From NCBI GenBank assembly GCA_963969345.1, contig OZ017766.1:12090001-12154000 (forward strand): 64,000 nucleotides of DNA, written 5' to 3'. Both the position numbers and the translations under genes were made by a program. Below, piece by piece: positions 36,281 through 48,244 of the stretch. The notes beneath the pieces are model-generated. The model was not told the origin of the DNA and did not search any database. It worked only from the letters and a program-made list of their open reading frames with translations. How positions within the stretch are numbered: the stretch's first letter is position 1; each line of letters starts with the position of its first letter. Origin of the DNA: Turbatrix aceti (lineage: Eukaryota; Nematoda; Chromadorea; Rhabditida; Panagrolaimidae).

Positions 36281-39273
36281 ATGGACGACGGAACGATTCG
36301 TCAGTTGTTTCTGTCGATCATGGATACGAACGAAAATGGCATGCTTATCACTAAGTTTGCCGAGGAAGTCAAGTGAGTTTATTTTGTAGATGATTTTTGA
36401 AAAATCAAGTTTTTTTTTTATTTTACAGGGTTCAGCTTCATATCAATCTATTGAAGTTGGCCACGGACAGGGGGTACTACGAAATGGCATCCTACCTCCG
36501 TTCATTCCCCGAACTGCGCGTCGACGCGAGCAATTTCGTTCAACTGAGGGAAAAAAGCGCCGTCACTGCGCATGTTCGGGATTTGATCAGCGAACAGAGG
36601 AAATCGACCAAGACTCGAGGAAAAGTATGTTTTTTTTGAAGATGAGAATTATAAAAAGATTTCGTGAAAACGAAGTTTATTTTTGCTTTGAGTTGCAATT
36701 GTTTTTTTTTAGTAAAAAAATTTAGCCTAAAATGCCTGGTTTTTAGCCTAAAAAATTTACCGAAAATGCCTTTTTTTTCCATTTTTTTATCTGCGGGACA
36801 ATTTTTCATACCTAAAATTAGGCCTAAGATTCTTTTTTTTGTCACGGGCAGCTGCACATGACCATCTATTCCATTTCGCTTGTAATTAATGTTTGTGCCA
36901 AAATTTTTTTCTAAAATGTCATTTTCGCCTGTTAAAAAAAAAATCGCATGTTATAAAAATTTTCAGTCACGAGGCGCATCAATATCAAAGTATGGTCGAG
37001 GGGCAGTGACGCGTTCATCGAGCTTCAGACGCTCTACTCCGTCTGCGACGCGGTCGGGAGCCGTCTACAGTCCGCCGTCATTGTCTAACCGCTACCCAAC
37101 GCATCGGAGCGCTCTGGCGTCGTCGTCTGGTACGAAGCGTGTGACGTTTGCCCCTCCTCCTATCTCAACGTCACCCCGTCTCAACAACACGCGTGCTCCT
37201 AGATTTGTTCGTCCCATCGTTCCTCCAGACGAGGTCATGGTCAGTGATTCGAAAGGCAGCGTGGTTTCATCACCTCCAAAGCCTTCGCGTGCAGCTGCGC
37301 ATGACAATTTGCCTGAACGATCAGTCGAGTCGAATGAAGTTGCGCCGAAGCCTGATTACGCTTCTTCGGCCGTGGATGAGAAACCGAACCGCCCAAAGAT
37401 TTCCTACGTTCCCCCGGCAGCTAGATACGCATGTGTTAATACAAGCGATGCGGTTCTCAAAGCCGAGATTGGTGAACCACGCGAACCAGCGAAAGTCACC
37501 AGGTTTTTGGATACGTTCGACTGGTCAAAGGTCGGCAACAAGAAAGCAATGTTCTGTGTTTCGTCCATTGCTTCGTGTTTTTGGAAACTGCATAATTCCA
37601 AGTTCCAACCCTACGTGTGTATGCCGGCTACAAGGGATCCTGATCCTGAACCCGATGCGTTTTCTGCACCCGGTATGCAGCAACGTGAATCGGAACCAAG
37701 AATCAGGGAACAGCGTGAATTTGAAGTCCATCAGCGCGAACCAGACCCGGAAGTCGTCCAGCACTCTGAACCGGACCCGTACGTCATGGAACAGCGTCAG
37801 TTCGGACTGAAGAACGTCCAAGACCGTCGTCAAAATCAAGAAGTCTCCCAGCAACGTCAATTCGGACTTCAACGTGAACTCGTCCCGGAAGTCGTTCAGC
37901 AACGTGAATTTGGACTGAAAGTATCCCAGCACCACGAACCAGACAAAGATGTCGTTCTGCAGCGCCAATTTGGACTGAAAGTTTTGCCGCAGTGTGAACC
38001 GGGCCAGAAAGTCGGGGAACAACGTCAATTTGGACTGAAGAACCTCCAGAAGCGTAAAGAAGTTCTAGAAGTTGCCCAACAGCGTGAGTTTGGACTGAAA
38101 AGCGCTCAAGTTAGCGAACCGGTGAGAGAAGTCGTTCAGCATCGTGAACCAGTCCCGGCAGTCGTCCAGCATCGTGAACCGAATCCTCCTGCTGATTTTC
38201 CTACGATTTCGACCACGGAAACGGTTCCTCGACGTGGATACATCGCTAGCCGCTACCAAGTGTCGAACGATAATCCACATGGCCCGTACCGTCTGCCGGA
38301 AGACAGTACCAGATGGCCCCAGTCTGCAGCACGCCCCAAAGCCGAAGTCCAAGCTGAGGAAGAAAAGCCACAGCCGGTCTTCGTGACGCCAAGCTTCAAC
38401 GTCAGACGCATGATCGGTGGCCGGATGTACGTCGCCTCGAACACTGCACCGAAACCTGCGGAGCAGTTGCTGGTTGATGCCAAAGAAAAGCGGGAAAAGA
38501 ATGAAGGTTGGTATTTTTTGACTTTTTAAAATGATTTTTTAAAATTTTTTTCATTTTAAATTTTTTTTTGATTTTTTTATTTAAAAATAATTTTATATGA
38601 ATTTTTTTATTTAAAAATGATTATTTATTTTTTTTATTTAAAAGTGATTATGAATTTTTTTTATTTAAAAATGATTTTATATGAAGTTTGTTTTTCAGAT
38701 CGCTCTTTTCTTTCTGACCGCTCACGGGAAAGTTCTTCTTCCGTGTCTTTGGTGCGCTACAACTCGTCTACAAATTCGCTCTGCAGTCGTCCAACGATCA
38801 AGAAGGATTTCAAAATGTCCATCGCCAATTACATCCAGCGCGCGCCAAAACCGAGGTCGGAGTCTCCGACTCCGCGAGCGCCTACGGTTCAACCGCTAAC
38901 CTCTGAAGTCAAACCGCTTGTTGTTTCCTCGGCCCAAGATGAAACCAATCGCCAGAAAATGCCGACCTCCCGAGTCTGGAGTGCCAATGACGACGCCCGT
39001 ATCGAGAATCTTTTGGATGAATTTCATGCGGCCGAAAAGCAGCCGGAAAATCAGTGTATCGAGGCTCACGTCGATCGCATGCGGGACGAGGAAGAGGCTG
39101 GCGTCTACGACGCTGAAGACGAAGAGGAGGGCGACTTCTCCAATATGCTCGACGATGTCCATGAACCGAAATACCCTATTTCCGCCCCCATTATCACGGA
39201 TGAAGTGATTGATCGTCTCGTGGCGGAATTTGCGGTATTGAATATAGACGATGAGGATACTTCCTTTGCGTAA
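36281..39273 (+). CDS. LOTUS-domain protein with QRQFGLK repeats
   Basis: Four exons (36281-36372, 36429-36624, 36967-38506, 38699-39273) join in phase to 800 aa. Residues 1-95 fit a LOTUS/OST-HTH domain, the winged-helix module of TDRD5, TDRD7, Oskar and related germ-granule proteins that binds Vasa-type helicases or RNA: GTIRQLFLSIMDTNENGML, then YYEMASYLRSFPELRV and VRDLISEQRKS. The rest looks disordered. Its middle (nt about 37,690-38,170) has at least six QR(Q/E)FGL(K/Q) units spaced 17-21 residues apart by EPD/VVQ-rich linkers. The end is acidic (DAEDEEEGDF). No Tudor domain was seen. The stop follows TTTGC|GTAAGT, itself a good donor, so an extra terminal exon is possible. A TTTTCAG acceptor lies at 36211-36217, 63 nt before the ATG. 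Confidence 0.75.
37690..38170 (+). repeat. Coding tandem repeat, QR(Q/E)FGL units
   Basis: Degenerate in-frame repeat inside exon 3 of the LOTUS gene. Each unit carries the core QRQFGLK or QREFGLK followed by a variable, charged, Val/Glu/Pro-rich spacer. The shorter EPxPxVVQHRE motif repeats around both edges. Confidence 0.8.
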
Positions 39274-39447
39274 GTACCTCAGACAATGCCTGGGTTTTTG
39301 CATGTTTTTATAATTGATTTTTGCAATACAGTTGTTTGAATTTTTCGGTGACAATAATAAAGGAAAAAAAACATTTATTGCACGAGAATATCAAGCGGGA
39401 GTTATCAAAATCCAATATAGTACATACACACAAATGGGCATTTTAAT

Positions 39448-39973
39448 CAGTGTTGTCGGTTCTGAAAATTTTTCAGGTACCCGAACCGGAACCGAAATCC
39501 TGATTTTTCGGGTACCCGGAACCGGAACCGAAAATAAATTTTTCGGGTACTCGGAACCGGAACCGAAAGTAGAAAATTCGGGTACCCGAACCGGAAGCGA
39601 AACTTTTCAAACCGCGTGCGAAACAAAATTTGAAGGATTTTCGTTACAAAAGTGTTCAAAATGAAAAAAATTGCTTTGAATATGAACTTATAATCGATTT
39701 CTAAGCGCTTTTTTTCACTCTGAGAGCTCGTTTTTTCCGTCATTTGAACTCATTTTTAAAATCCGGGTACCCGGAACCGGCATTTCGGGTACCCGGAACC
39801 GGAACCGAAAATAAATTTTTCGGGTACCCGGAACCGGAACCGGAACCGAAAATGATTTTTTCGGGTACCCGGAACCGGAACCGAAAATAAATTTTTCGGG
39901 TACCCGAACCGGTTCGGTTCCGGTTCGGGTACCCGGAACCGGCCGGTTCCGGTCCGGGTACCCGACAACACTG
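39448..39973. mobile_element. hAT-like nonautonomous element with GGTACCCGGAACC satellite
   Basis: Termini CAGTGTTGTCGG (39448-39459) and CCGACAACACTG (39962-39973) are exact inverted repeats, flanked by a perfect 8-bp duplication ATTTTAAT (39440-39447 and 39974-39981). That is hAT-type. The interior is built of repeated GGTACCCG, GAACCGGAACCG and AAAATAAATTTTTC units in opposing orientations, with a short AT-rich centre. The right-hand duplication ends on the first base of the KAP3 stop codon (39981-39983, minus strand), so the insertion sits exactly at the end of that coding region. Long ORFs here (such as FRFRVPE repeats) are satellite translations, not genes. Confidence 0.85.
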
Positions 39974-39980
39974 ATTTTAA

Positions 39981-42362
39981 TCAATTTTCGGTGTCTCCAA
40001 GAAGTTCTTCGGCTCCCAGCACGACATTTGCATATTCCTCCACGGATTCAGCATCTGAATCCACGTCTGCAGCCTGAGTGACCATCTCCAGCCACTGAGC
40101 GTTGTGGTAGCGGAAGCGTTCTTCCTTGATCCTTGCGTTCCACTTATCACTCACCTCTGAAACATACGCCAGCGCCTGTTCGCAGAGATTTCTCAACTGT
40201 TGGTTGGAATCGTGCATGAGACCGATGAGCAGCTCAACAACCCCAGATCCATCGTCTTCGCCGCCATTATCATCATCCAGAATCTCAGGCAGAAGTGAGG
40301 GATGTCCGAGAAGCGTGTAGAAGCAGTATACGCTCTGGAGCACGAGTTCGTCATCCTCGTGGCCGCCAGCAATGAGTGACGCGAGGTGCGTGGTAGCCGG
40401 GATGACGAGGAGCTTTGCGGATGACAGCTGACCAGCAGCAGTGCCGCAGAGAATGATGATTTGGAGGAGAAGGTCGAGAGGAACCGTAACCAGGGAAGTA
40501 TGCGCCGTGGCCGAAGACAGACGATCCGTGATCCAGGACAGAAGGTTTACGGTAGGGTCTGTGAGTAGCGAAGTCCAGGTGGGTGATGGAATCTGGGCAG
40601 CCGTGCCGAGGCATTCGATGCCAAAGGGATAGTTACGGTCGTCCGGGCTTTGGCAGCAGGATACGGCGGATTTTATTAGGGCGGCCAGGTGTGGCTGAAA
40701 AATATATGATCAACTAAAAAATTTTAATTCAAAAAATTCAAATGATCAAAAAAATGTTAATTCCTTGTATAAAAACAATAGAAAAAACTAAAAACAATTA
40801 TTTTTTAAATTGTAGATTTTATGAACTAGTGATCAAAAAAATGCCTAAATAAAAATAAAAACTAAAAAATGTTTACCTCAAAAAACTCCTGAATAGAGCC
40901 TTCATGACCTGCTATATTTCTGCAAATCTTCATCCTCAACACGTCCTGCTCCCGGAATGCATCATCGATCAAAGCATTGAGTCCTGCGCCACTGGATCCA
41001 CAAACCAGCTGAGCGTTCCTCTTCTCAAGCGTGACGTTGATGAGGATTCCCTTGGCCAACAACTCATTGGGACTTCCCTCCCCGACAAGCTTCATCAGCA
41101 CGGGAATAGCATCTGTGAACGTAATCATCGCTCGGGCGTCGTCGATCGTCGTCAGCTGGTAGAGAAGGTTGAGTGCCGACGACGAACCTGCGGTAGAAAT
41201 GCCCGCTGCGACGAAGGGCACGATGCCGGCAGCGACCATTTTTGCACAGAGGTCTACGTCGAAGGACACGTTGAAGAGCGTTCCAAACAGGGCATCTGTC
41301 ATGGGAATAGATTCACTGGGCAGCAAAGGAGCCAGTTTTTCGACAATTCCACAGGCTTTCATCGCGTTTTTGTTTTCCACGATGGTGGAGAGTTTCCAGA
41401 GAAATTCAACGGCTACCAGTCGAAGAGCGGGTGAAGTGTGTTCAAGACAACGGATAAGCAGAGGCAGCAGACCGCGTTTGACCATTTTGTTCTCCACCCT
41501 GAGGTCGGTGGCGAGGTTTATGAGCACACGGAAGAGAACGCTGACTAGCTCGTCCTGGCGTGCCATCGCGAGATCCCACTTTCGGCGATCACGCTCTGCA
41601 GCTGCTCTCGCTTCACCGCGCCAAATTTCCCAGCGCTTGAGTTCGTTTTCAATGAGTTGCATAGCGACAGCGCCGACTTTGTGATGCGACAGCATCGGCT
41701 GAAACTGTCGAAACCCCGAAAACCGGGCGAAGATAGAAGCAATATTCGTGCCGAGTTCAAAGTTTTTTTTTGAATCCTCCCGGAAGACTCGAGCAAGCGC
41801 GGCCATGAGCACTTCGTTTTCAGCCAGGATAGCCAGGCTGGACTCGTCCTGCGCGAGCGCGAGTATCAGCCCGGTACCACGGGTCTTGTCTTCGTCGTCG
41901 TAGAGCATCTCAATGTACGTGTCGATGTCAGAGAGCTTGGCGTTCACCGGAGTCGACGTGACAGGACGCCCGGCTTCCTGGCTCGTTGACATGGTGAGGC
42001 TGCGACGCTGCAGGTAGTGAATGACCTGCTCGACATCCGGAATCCGGGTTGCCGGAATGATCGGGCACTTGTCCATGACAAAGCGCGCGACGATCGAGGC
42101 ATCCACCTCCGAGTTGAGGTCTTTGAGGTAAATTCTGAATACCAATTACGGGATTTTATAAAAAAAATAAACATGTTTGTTAACTTACATCTTTTGCTCA
42201 CGCTTGGATCCATACTTGATGACAATGGCCAACTCACTGGGATGAGCTTCGATATCGATTTGCCTGCAAAAATGTCCAAAGATAATAAATAAGTTTTCCA
42301 GCTGTTGTTAAAATCTTCTGGATAACTCACTTGTTTCTGTTAAAGCTGGAATCGTTGTCCAT
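39981..42362 (-). CDS. KAP3: Kinesin-2 accessory subunit (KAP3 homologue)
   Basis: Four exons (42362-42331, 42263-42189, 42134-40877, 40694-39981) join in phase to 692 aa, close to nematode KAP-1. KAP3 is the non-motor, armadillo-repeat subunit of heterotrimeric kinesin-2, linking the motor to cargo for ciliary and intraflagellar transport. The start shows IDIEAHPSELAIVIKYGSKR and VEQVIHYLQRRSL. The arm array follows, with family blocks such as YIEMLYDDEDKTRGTGLI, NFELGTNIASIFARFSGF, RVLINLATDLRVENKMV and VEFLWKLSTIVENKNAM. The end has RNLCEQALAYVSEVSDKW and ERFRYHNAQWLEMV. The stop codon abuts a hAT-like insertion, so the 3'UTR must lie in or beyond the transposon. A presence here implies ciliated cells. 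Confidence 0.95.
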
Positions 42363-45300
42363 CTTGGCGTTTGTTTTTAGCTCTGCTACTTCATATTACA
42401 AATTTAACCAAAAAATAGCACTTGGTGACGAAAAAAGGACAATGGCGCAAAACTTCTCGTCGGCAAGCAATAAATGTTTTTCCGTTCCGTTGCTGGGTTA
42501 GCAATTGGTGTGGCTTGGTGTCCCCATTCGTGCAAGGACGATAAAGGGGAGTGCGCACTGCGCGGCTCCTGCAGCTGCAGCTGGTCATCCGGGCAGTGGC
42601 TGGGAAAATGGAGTAGAGTCCGGGTTCGGGTCGGGTTACCCGAAAAATTTCCGAACCCGACAACACTGGTCCGGGCTTGCAAAAATGTGCGAACACAGTC
42701 TCTGCAAAAAGGTGCGAATGTTCGCATCGTTTGTTTTTATACATGAACAATTTTTTTTTCTGTTTGTATTTGTTTGCAAACACTGCTAAATTTTACCAAA
42801 ATTAGGATAACAGTGTTGAAATCGATGTTGTTTGTCAAAAAAATGGTAAAATAGCATTGATGTAGTTATGAAAAAGTGTACGAGGCTGATACTGTTACAC
42901 AAAACGAGAAAACGCACTCAGGAAAAATAAATATCTTCAGTTATTTATTAATTGTTTCCTATTCGGTAAAGGGGGGCACTGACTGAGAAAACGGCGAAAT
43001 CTACCCTACGACGTTGAGCCGGATATTGAGTTGAAGTTCTCAAACAAATGCGAATATTTGCCTCTTCTTGGTCTACATGATACTGTGCAATTTTGTGTTC
43101 ATGTGTTAATTGTAAAATAAATTTTACACCGCACCTTGGAGCAGGTACCTAATATGTTTGGCTCGCTGCTTTGGACAGGGATAATTATTAAAATGTACAC
43201 CCCTTCCACCCCCTCTGGGCGGCATGGTGGTGGAGTCATGGACACGATGGATGCCAGGTAGGAAGAATTTCATATCTTGTAGTCGCCTAGCAGCTACCAG
43301 ACAAAATGACAAAAACAAGGACGCTTTCTTTTTTTGGTTGTTTTGATATTGTTTTGAAGTTTTCGAACACCAAATCACGTGTGCATGTTCTTGTGCTTGC
43401 CAAATTTTTTTTAGCCATAAAAAACCAATTTTGGTCCAAAAATGTTGCGCTTTTATGCGATTATTCATCGGCTTTAAAGTTTTTTTTTTTACATTTCCAC
43501 ACTATTCGTAGGCGTAATATATTTGCACGACCGAGCTGTGTCCTTTTGTTCGCAGTCTTTCCGCCCCCAAGAAAAACAGGATGCTGATACTTCTAAAACG
43601 TCGAACTAAATGTCCCTTCCTCTTCCGTTCTTTGTCATACATGTTATGTATTTTCCATAACTCTCGAGCTCCCTTCTGACAATTGTCAAACAGATTGGAA
43701 TTTTTTTCGAAACACGGAAAGTAAAAAAATATATAAATATGTAAGTACTATCAGATTGCTCCTTTTTTATGTTTTTTTTTTATTGTTTAAGTATTTTTTT
43801 TTTACGATAATGTTGTTCGAGTTATCGTAAAATGTACCGTCCAGTCTGTACATAAAAAAATGCATAACTAATAATATATGACGTTCAAGTATCCGTAGTT
43901 GGGTTTTATTTTTACACGACTTTTCTTGAGCTACGATTATGGATTATTAGTTAGAACAAGTGCTAAAAGCGGCCGTTCCGAAATGCGGTTGACCATCAGG
44001 TCCGCTTTAACTCAAAATAAAAATGTTTTATTTTTCTTTTAAAATTTAAAAATCAAATTCATTGGTAAACAAACAATTTCAAATTTTCAGAACAAAAAAA
44101 TAAATACAGAAAGGTACATACATAAAATCGATATTTTTTTGCAAAAAATCTCAAATAAATATAAATATAACTTTGCATAAAAATGTTAGAAAACTGTTAC
44201 CAAACCGAAAAAAACGCAGATCACACAGGTTTAGATTTTTTACACAGGGGACTAAATTTGCACAAATGTTAAACCTATTATGTACTACGTTAGTATTCGT
44301 TTTAGCCCCGTTCCACTTTATTTCATTTTTGTTCCAAACCCAAAATTTTTTTGACCTCAATCTCATTGTTTAAAAAACCACACGAAAGGCTAGAAACGTT
44401 ATTCACGCATTTTTTAGTATGCATACTTTTTGTACTCCGAGGTCAGGTAAACAGGTACACCCTTTTTTAGTCTCACCGATCGAATTGCATAGTCGCTTTA
44501 ATTACACCTTTTGATTCGACGTTTTTAAATCTCGCTCTTTTGTACCACCGGCGATAGTTATCGGATTCCTGTAATATTAACTACCTGCGCGACGCGGGCG
44601 ATACAAAATTATTTTTTTGCAAACAAAAATGAAAGTATTCAGAACTGGTTAACGCTTGCTATAAAATTTTGATTTTACTTATTTTTTTTCAATATGCGTA
44701 AATATTTGTTTACACGTTTGCTAACTCGTTTCACAGAAACGTTCTAAATAAAAATTTGAACGTTTCTTTTAAAGGGGAAAGATAAAAATTGCAAAAAACT
44801 TTTGTTTACGACATGAAAGCTGAAACATTAGTGTGCGTTTTTCGTTGAATAAACAAAAAGTTATTATTTCTGAACATAATTACTAAAAATATGGCCGATC
44901 AACGCAATTGGGTATTTCTGAATAACCGCGGTAAAATTTTTGTCCGATTTTGATAGAGCATTAGATTTTGCTGTATTGATTTTACACTTCATATCTGCTA
45001 GCAATCTCCTCGAAATAAAAATCAAGAATTTAAAAAGTTATAATATTATAATGTCATTTGCTATTCCAAAAATACAAAATATTTTTTTTATATATGCATG
45101 TCATACCTCAACTAATTTTTTTTTCAAATATGTAATGCAAAACGTTTTGTTTATTTACAAAAAAAAATATAGCAACTTTTGTTTACGTTTCAATGTTTCT
45201 TTTTTTCAACGTTATTGAAACTTTTTGTCGAAATTTTCTGTAACTTTATATTTTTTTCGGACTCTCATAGTTTTTTTTGTTTTTCAATTTAAAAAAAATT

Positions 45301-46601
45301 AAAAATAAGCAACTGACTTCATTCTTAATCAGTAGTATTGCGGTAATTAGTAGTAGTATCAATAGTAGAAATTTGTTAAACTTTTTGGAAAAAAATTTTG
45401 TTTGAAGTAAACAGAAAAGGGCATCATTTTTTTGTGAAAATTGTCTGTGTCTGACATCTCAATGCACCAAACTTGTAAGAAAAGAACGACGGAATGTAGA
45501 TTTGCGCGATTGAACCTGTATGTTTGGCAAAACTAGGCCAGCGCCGCCTACAATTTTGTACATGTGTCCATATAAAAGTATTTTGCGCACATAAAGCAAC
45601 GGTGTTCGTGGTTTTTGGCGCTCTTTTTCTGACTTTTTGGATGCTATGTATTGTTCATTCGGGCCAATACGGTCCCAACCGGGATTTCACATTTGAGCCC
45701 GTCCGGGCTGTTTTTGACTTCGCGTACATACATATATAAAAAATCACTTTTTATTATAGACATTTTTTTGCCCCGAAAAAATATCGTAATCTCAGTAGCA
45801 TGAATAAATTGCATACACTTTGTAATAGTGCCTCCTCTCCTTTTTTGCATAACGCAAAGATCGTCGTCAATCTACGCACTATCACTCTAATACGGATTAT
45901 AGAGTGTATTAATCCTGTTCCCAGTCAGTTAGGTACACTTGTTTGTCTTTTGGAGACAAGAACAGGGTGTTTATTAGGTTGGCGTGACTTTTTTTTGGGA
46001 ATGTGGGAGGACGAGGAGGGTGTTTGTACTCGTGGCAGCATTATCCGCGTTGTTCAGTTTATTTTTTTATAATTTGATCATTAGAAAACAATTTTTTGCG
46101 CTTTTTTTCTGAAAATTGATTTCTTACCACCAATAAAAAATTGTCTATTTTGTTCATTTTTTTACTTATCGTTAAACATTTTTGCTTTTTATGTCTTTAA
46201 CAAGCAGTTGAAAAAACAAAGTAACTGTTTGCACACTCTCCACCATTCTATTCCATACACGGAGAAGAGGAGCTTTCCACGCGATTTGAGGATGATACAG
46301 CTATCCTTTCTCCTCCTGCGTACCTTTGGGTATCCTATACATATATCAACACCACATCATCTCTTTCATCCTAGATGAACCCAGGAGCGACGTCCTTTGA
46401 AATCTCTCTTCTAACTCCTCTAATTTGTCAGCTAGTCGATAGGTATGCGCACTAGCGTTTTTCTTTTGACTATTATATACGATCATCAAAAATGTGAGAG
46501 GTACATAAGAGTCAGTTTGCTGTAGTGGTCAAATAGTAGCTAATTAACCTCGCGGTGTTTTAAGTTTTGTTCTTACCAAATTTGTCCGTATCACTTCAGT
46601 A
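42363..46601. other. 4.2-kb intergenic region, KAP3 upstream
   Basis: Contains a 75-bp hAT-like remnant close to the KAP3 start and a weak 11-bp-arm hairpin at 43800-43832 (TTTTACGATAA / TTATCGTAAAA). The rest is AT-rich with no recognised gene. A more GC-rich patch at 46,240-46,450 has no open frame of note. Confidence 0.5.
42594..42668. mobile_element. Tiny hAT-like remnant related to the 39.4-kb element
   Basis: The right end CGAACCCGACAACACTG repeats the terminus of the element at 39448-39973, and the interior carries CGGGTTCGGGTCGGGTTACC. A left end (C)AGTGGCTGGG is degenerate. Possible 8-bp flanks ATCCGGGC and GTCCGGGC differ at one base. It lies about 230 bp upstream of the KAP3 start codon. 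Confidence 0.45.
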
Positions 46602-46603
46602 TA

Positions 46604-48242
46604 CAGTGCGTTTCAAAAGGATAGGCTCACCCATAAAATCGGATCTTGTAAAAAAATGGTTAAACCTACAATAACGGGAGTAGGCTCATTCGATCCGGCA
46701 TGAGAAGTTACTATAGTTAGGGTACTTGCGATAATTATTTGCAGCTAATTACGGCCTCAGAAAAATAAATTTTACTTTTTGACCGTTTCAAAAGGATAGG
46801 CTCACTTTGGATTTTATTAAAAATAATTTATTTTATGCGCGCTAAAAATCCGAACACCAGCGATCTGTAACACATGTGATGTCTTTGATTAGAATATGCC
46901 CTAAAATCCCTGTTGCACACACTTTCTTTAGAACGTTTTACGCATTTTGGGAAATAAAACCTCTAACATCAATAATGGTTTCCTGAAAGTCAGTGATTGC
47001 CGGGATGGGGCGTCTATTGACACATAGTGCATTGTTATGATACCCTTGTTAGATTCTGAAAGGTTTGATATTAATTCATCCCATTTACAAATATCTAAAA
47101 AATATTTTCTGATGTTGACTATTAAAAAAATTAAGATTTTATGCCGTTTTTCATCTCCCCTAACCGAGCCAATTTTTTTCTGGATCATCGACGGGTATAA
47201 CACGATAGCAGGCAACTATTCTGAACTTTTTGACACAATATGCGGCTTATGCAGCTCACGCCAAACATTACACAGGGCGTTTTGTTAAAGCCAAGTTCAG
47301 CCACCCTCACCCCGAAAGCCTTCACCGCTAAAATTGCAAGTTTTTTAAATGAAATACTTTTGGAAATGCTTCAATACATGCTTGCAATGTAAAAGTAATT
47401 ATTTGTTACCAATAAACCCGACATGAATGGATACATTCGTAAAAAAATTCGAATATTTGAACTTGACATCTAACTCTAACCTTTGAGCTATGGCAATCTA
47501 TGTGTCTGGGTTTTGTTAAGAACCGAATGACCTGCAAGTTGTGTCAAACAGTACTGCATAGTTGCCTACTATCGTTTTAAACCCGTCGATGTTCCAGAAA
47601 AAAATTGGCTCGGTTAGGGGAGATGAAAAACTGCATAAAATCTTAATTTTTTTAATAGTCAACATCAGAAAATATTTTTTTAATATTTGTTATTATTATT
47701 ATTATTATTTCACCATTACTCAGTGGTTAGTTATCATTAGACCAGTGTGTCTGGACAGTAAATGGGATGAATTAATGTCAAACTTTTCAAAAACTAACAA
47801 GGGTATCACAGCAATGCACTATGTGTCAATAGACGCCTCATCCCGACAATCACTGACTTTCAGGAAACCATTATTGATGTTAGAAGTTGTATTTCCCAAA
47901 ATGCGTAAAACGTTCTAAAAAAAGTGTGTGCAACAGGGATTTTAGGGCATATTCTAATCAAAGACATCACATGTGTTACAGATAGCTGGTGTTCGGATTT
48001 TTTGCGCGCATAAAATAAATTATTTTTAATAAAATCCAAAGTGAGCCTATCCTTTTGAAACGGTCAAAAAGTAAAATTTATTTTTCTGAGGCCGTAATTA
48101 GCTGCACATAATTATCGCAAGTACCCTAACTATAGTAACTTCTCACGGTGGATCGAATGAGCCTACTCCCGTTATTGTAGGTTTAACCATTTTTTTACAA
48201 GATCCGATTTTATGGGTGAGCCTATCCTTTTGAAACGCACTT
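46604..48242. mobile_element. Tc1/mariner-type long inverted repeat (fold-back)
   Basis: Termini beginning CAGTGCGTTTCAAAAGGATA (left) and AAGTGCGTTTCAAAAGGATA (right, other strand) are flanked by TA on both sides. The similarity extends inwards for about 620 bp: left arm about 46604-47221, right arm about 47553-48242, spacer about 330 bp. The motif GTTTCAAAAGGATAGGCTCA recurs inside each arm near 46787 and 48047. Each arm encodes a copy of the same ~95-codon frame (SVRGDEK, KWDEL, HYVSIDA, SRQSLTFRKP), on opposite strands and both reading outwards. This looks like two inverted copies of one half of a mariner-like element. There is no full transposase. Its RNA would form a very long hairpin. 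Confidence 0.8.
47686..47757. repeat. 70-bp insertion with a TTA microsatellite in one arm
   Basis: Relative to the left arm, the right arm holds about 70 extra bases: roughly six TTA units, then CTCAGTGGTTAGTTATCATT and TAGACCAGTGTGTCTGGAC. It breaks the reading frame alignment between the arms. The middle loosely recalls a tRNA D-arm, but no tRNA can be built. Confidence 0.6.
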
Positions 48243-48244
48243 TA

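Noticed and set aside
39270..39460. Extra terminal exon of the LOTUS gene after the GTAAGT at its stop
   Set aside because: Splicing is possible, but the added residues are low-quality, overlap a polyadenylation-like AATAAA and run into the transposon. The simple stop is preferred.
39447..39984. Minus-strand ORFs of FRFRVPE/GTRTGTE-type repeats
   Set aside because: They are translations of the satellite inside the hAT-like element, open in several frames because the unit length suits it, and have no splice or start context.
46928..47918. Two mirrored ~95-118-codon ORFs
   Set aside because: They are the same fragment on the two arms of the fold-back element, truncated and outward-facing, so I treated them as parts of the transposon.
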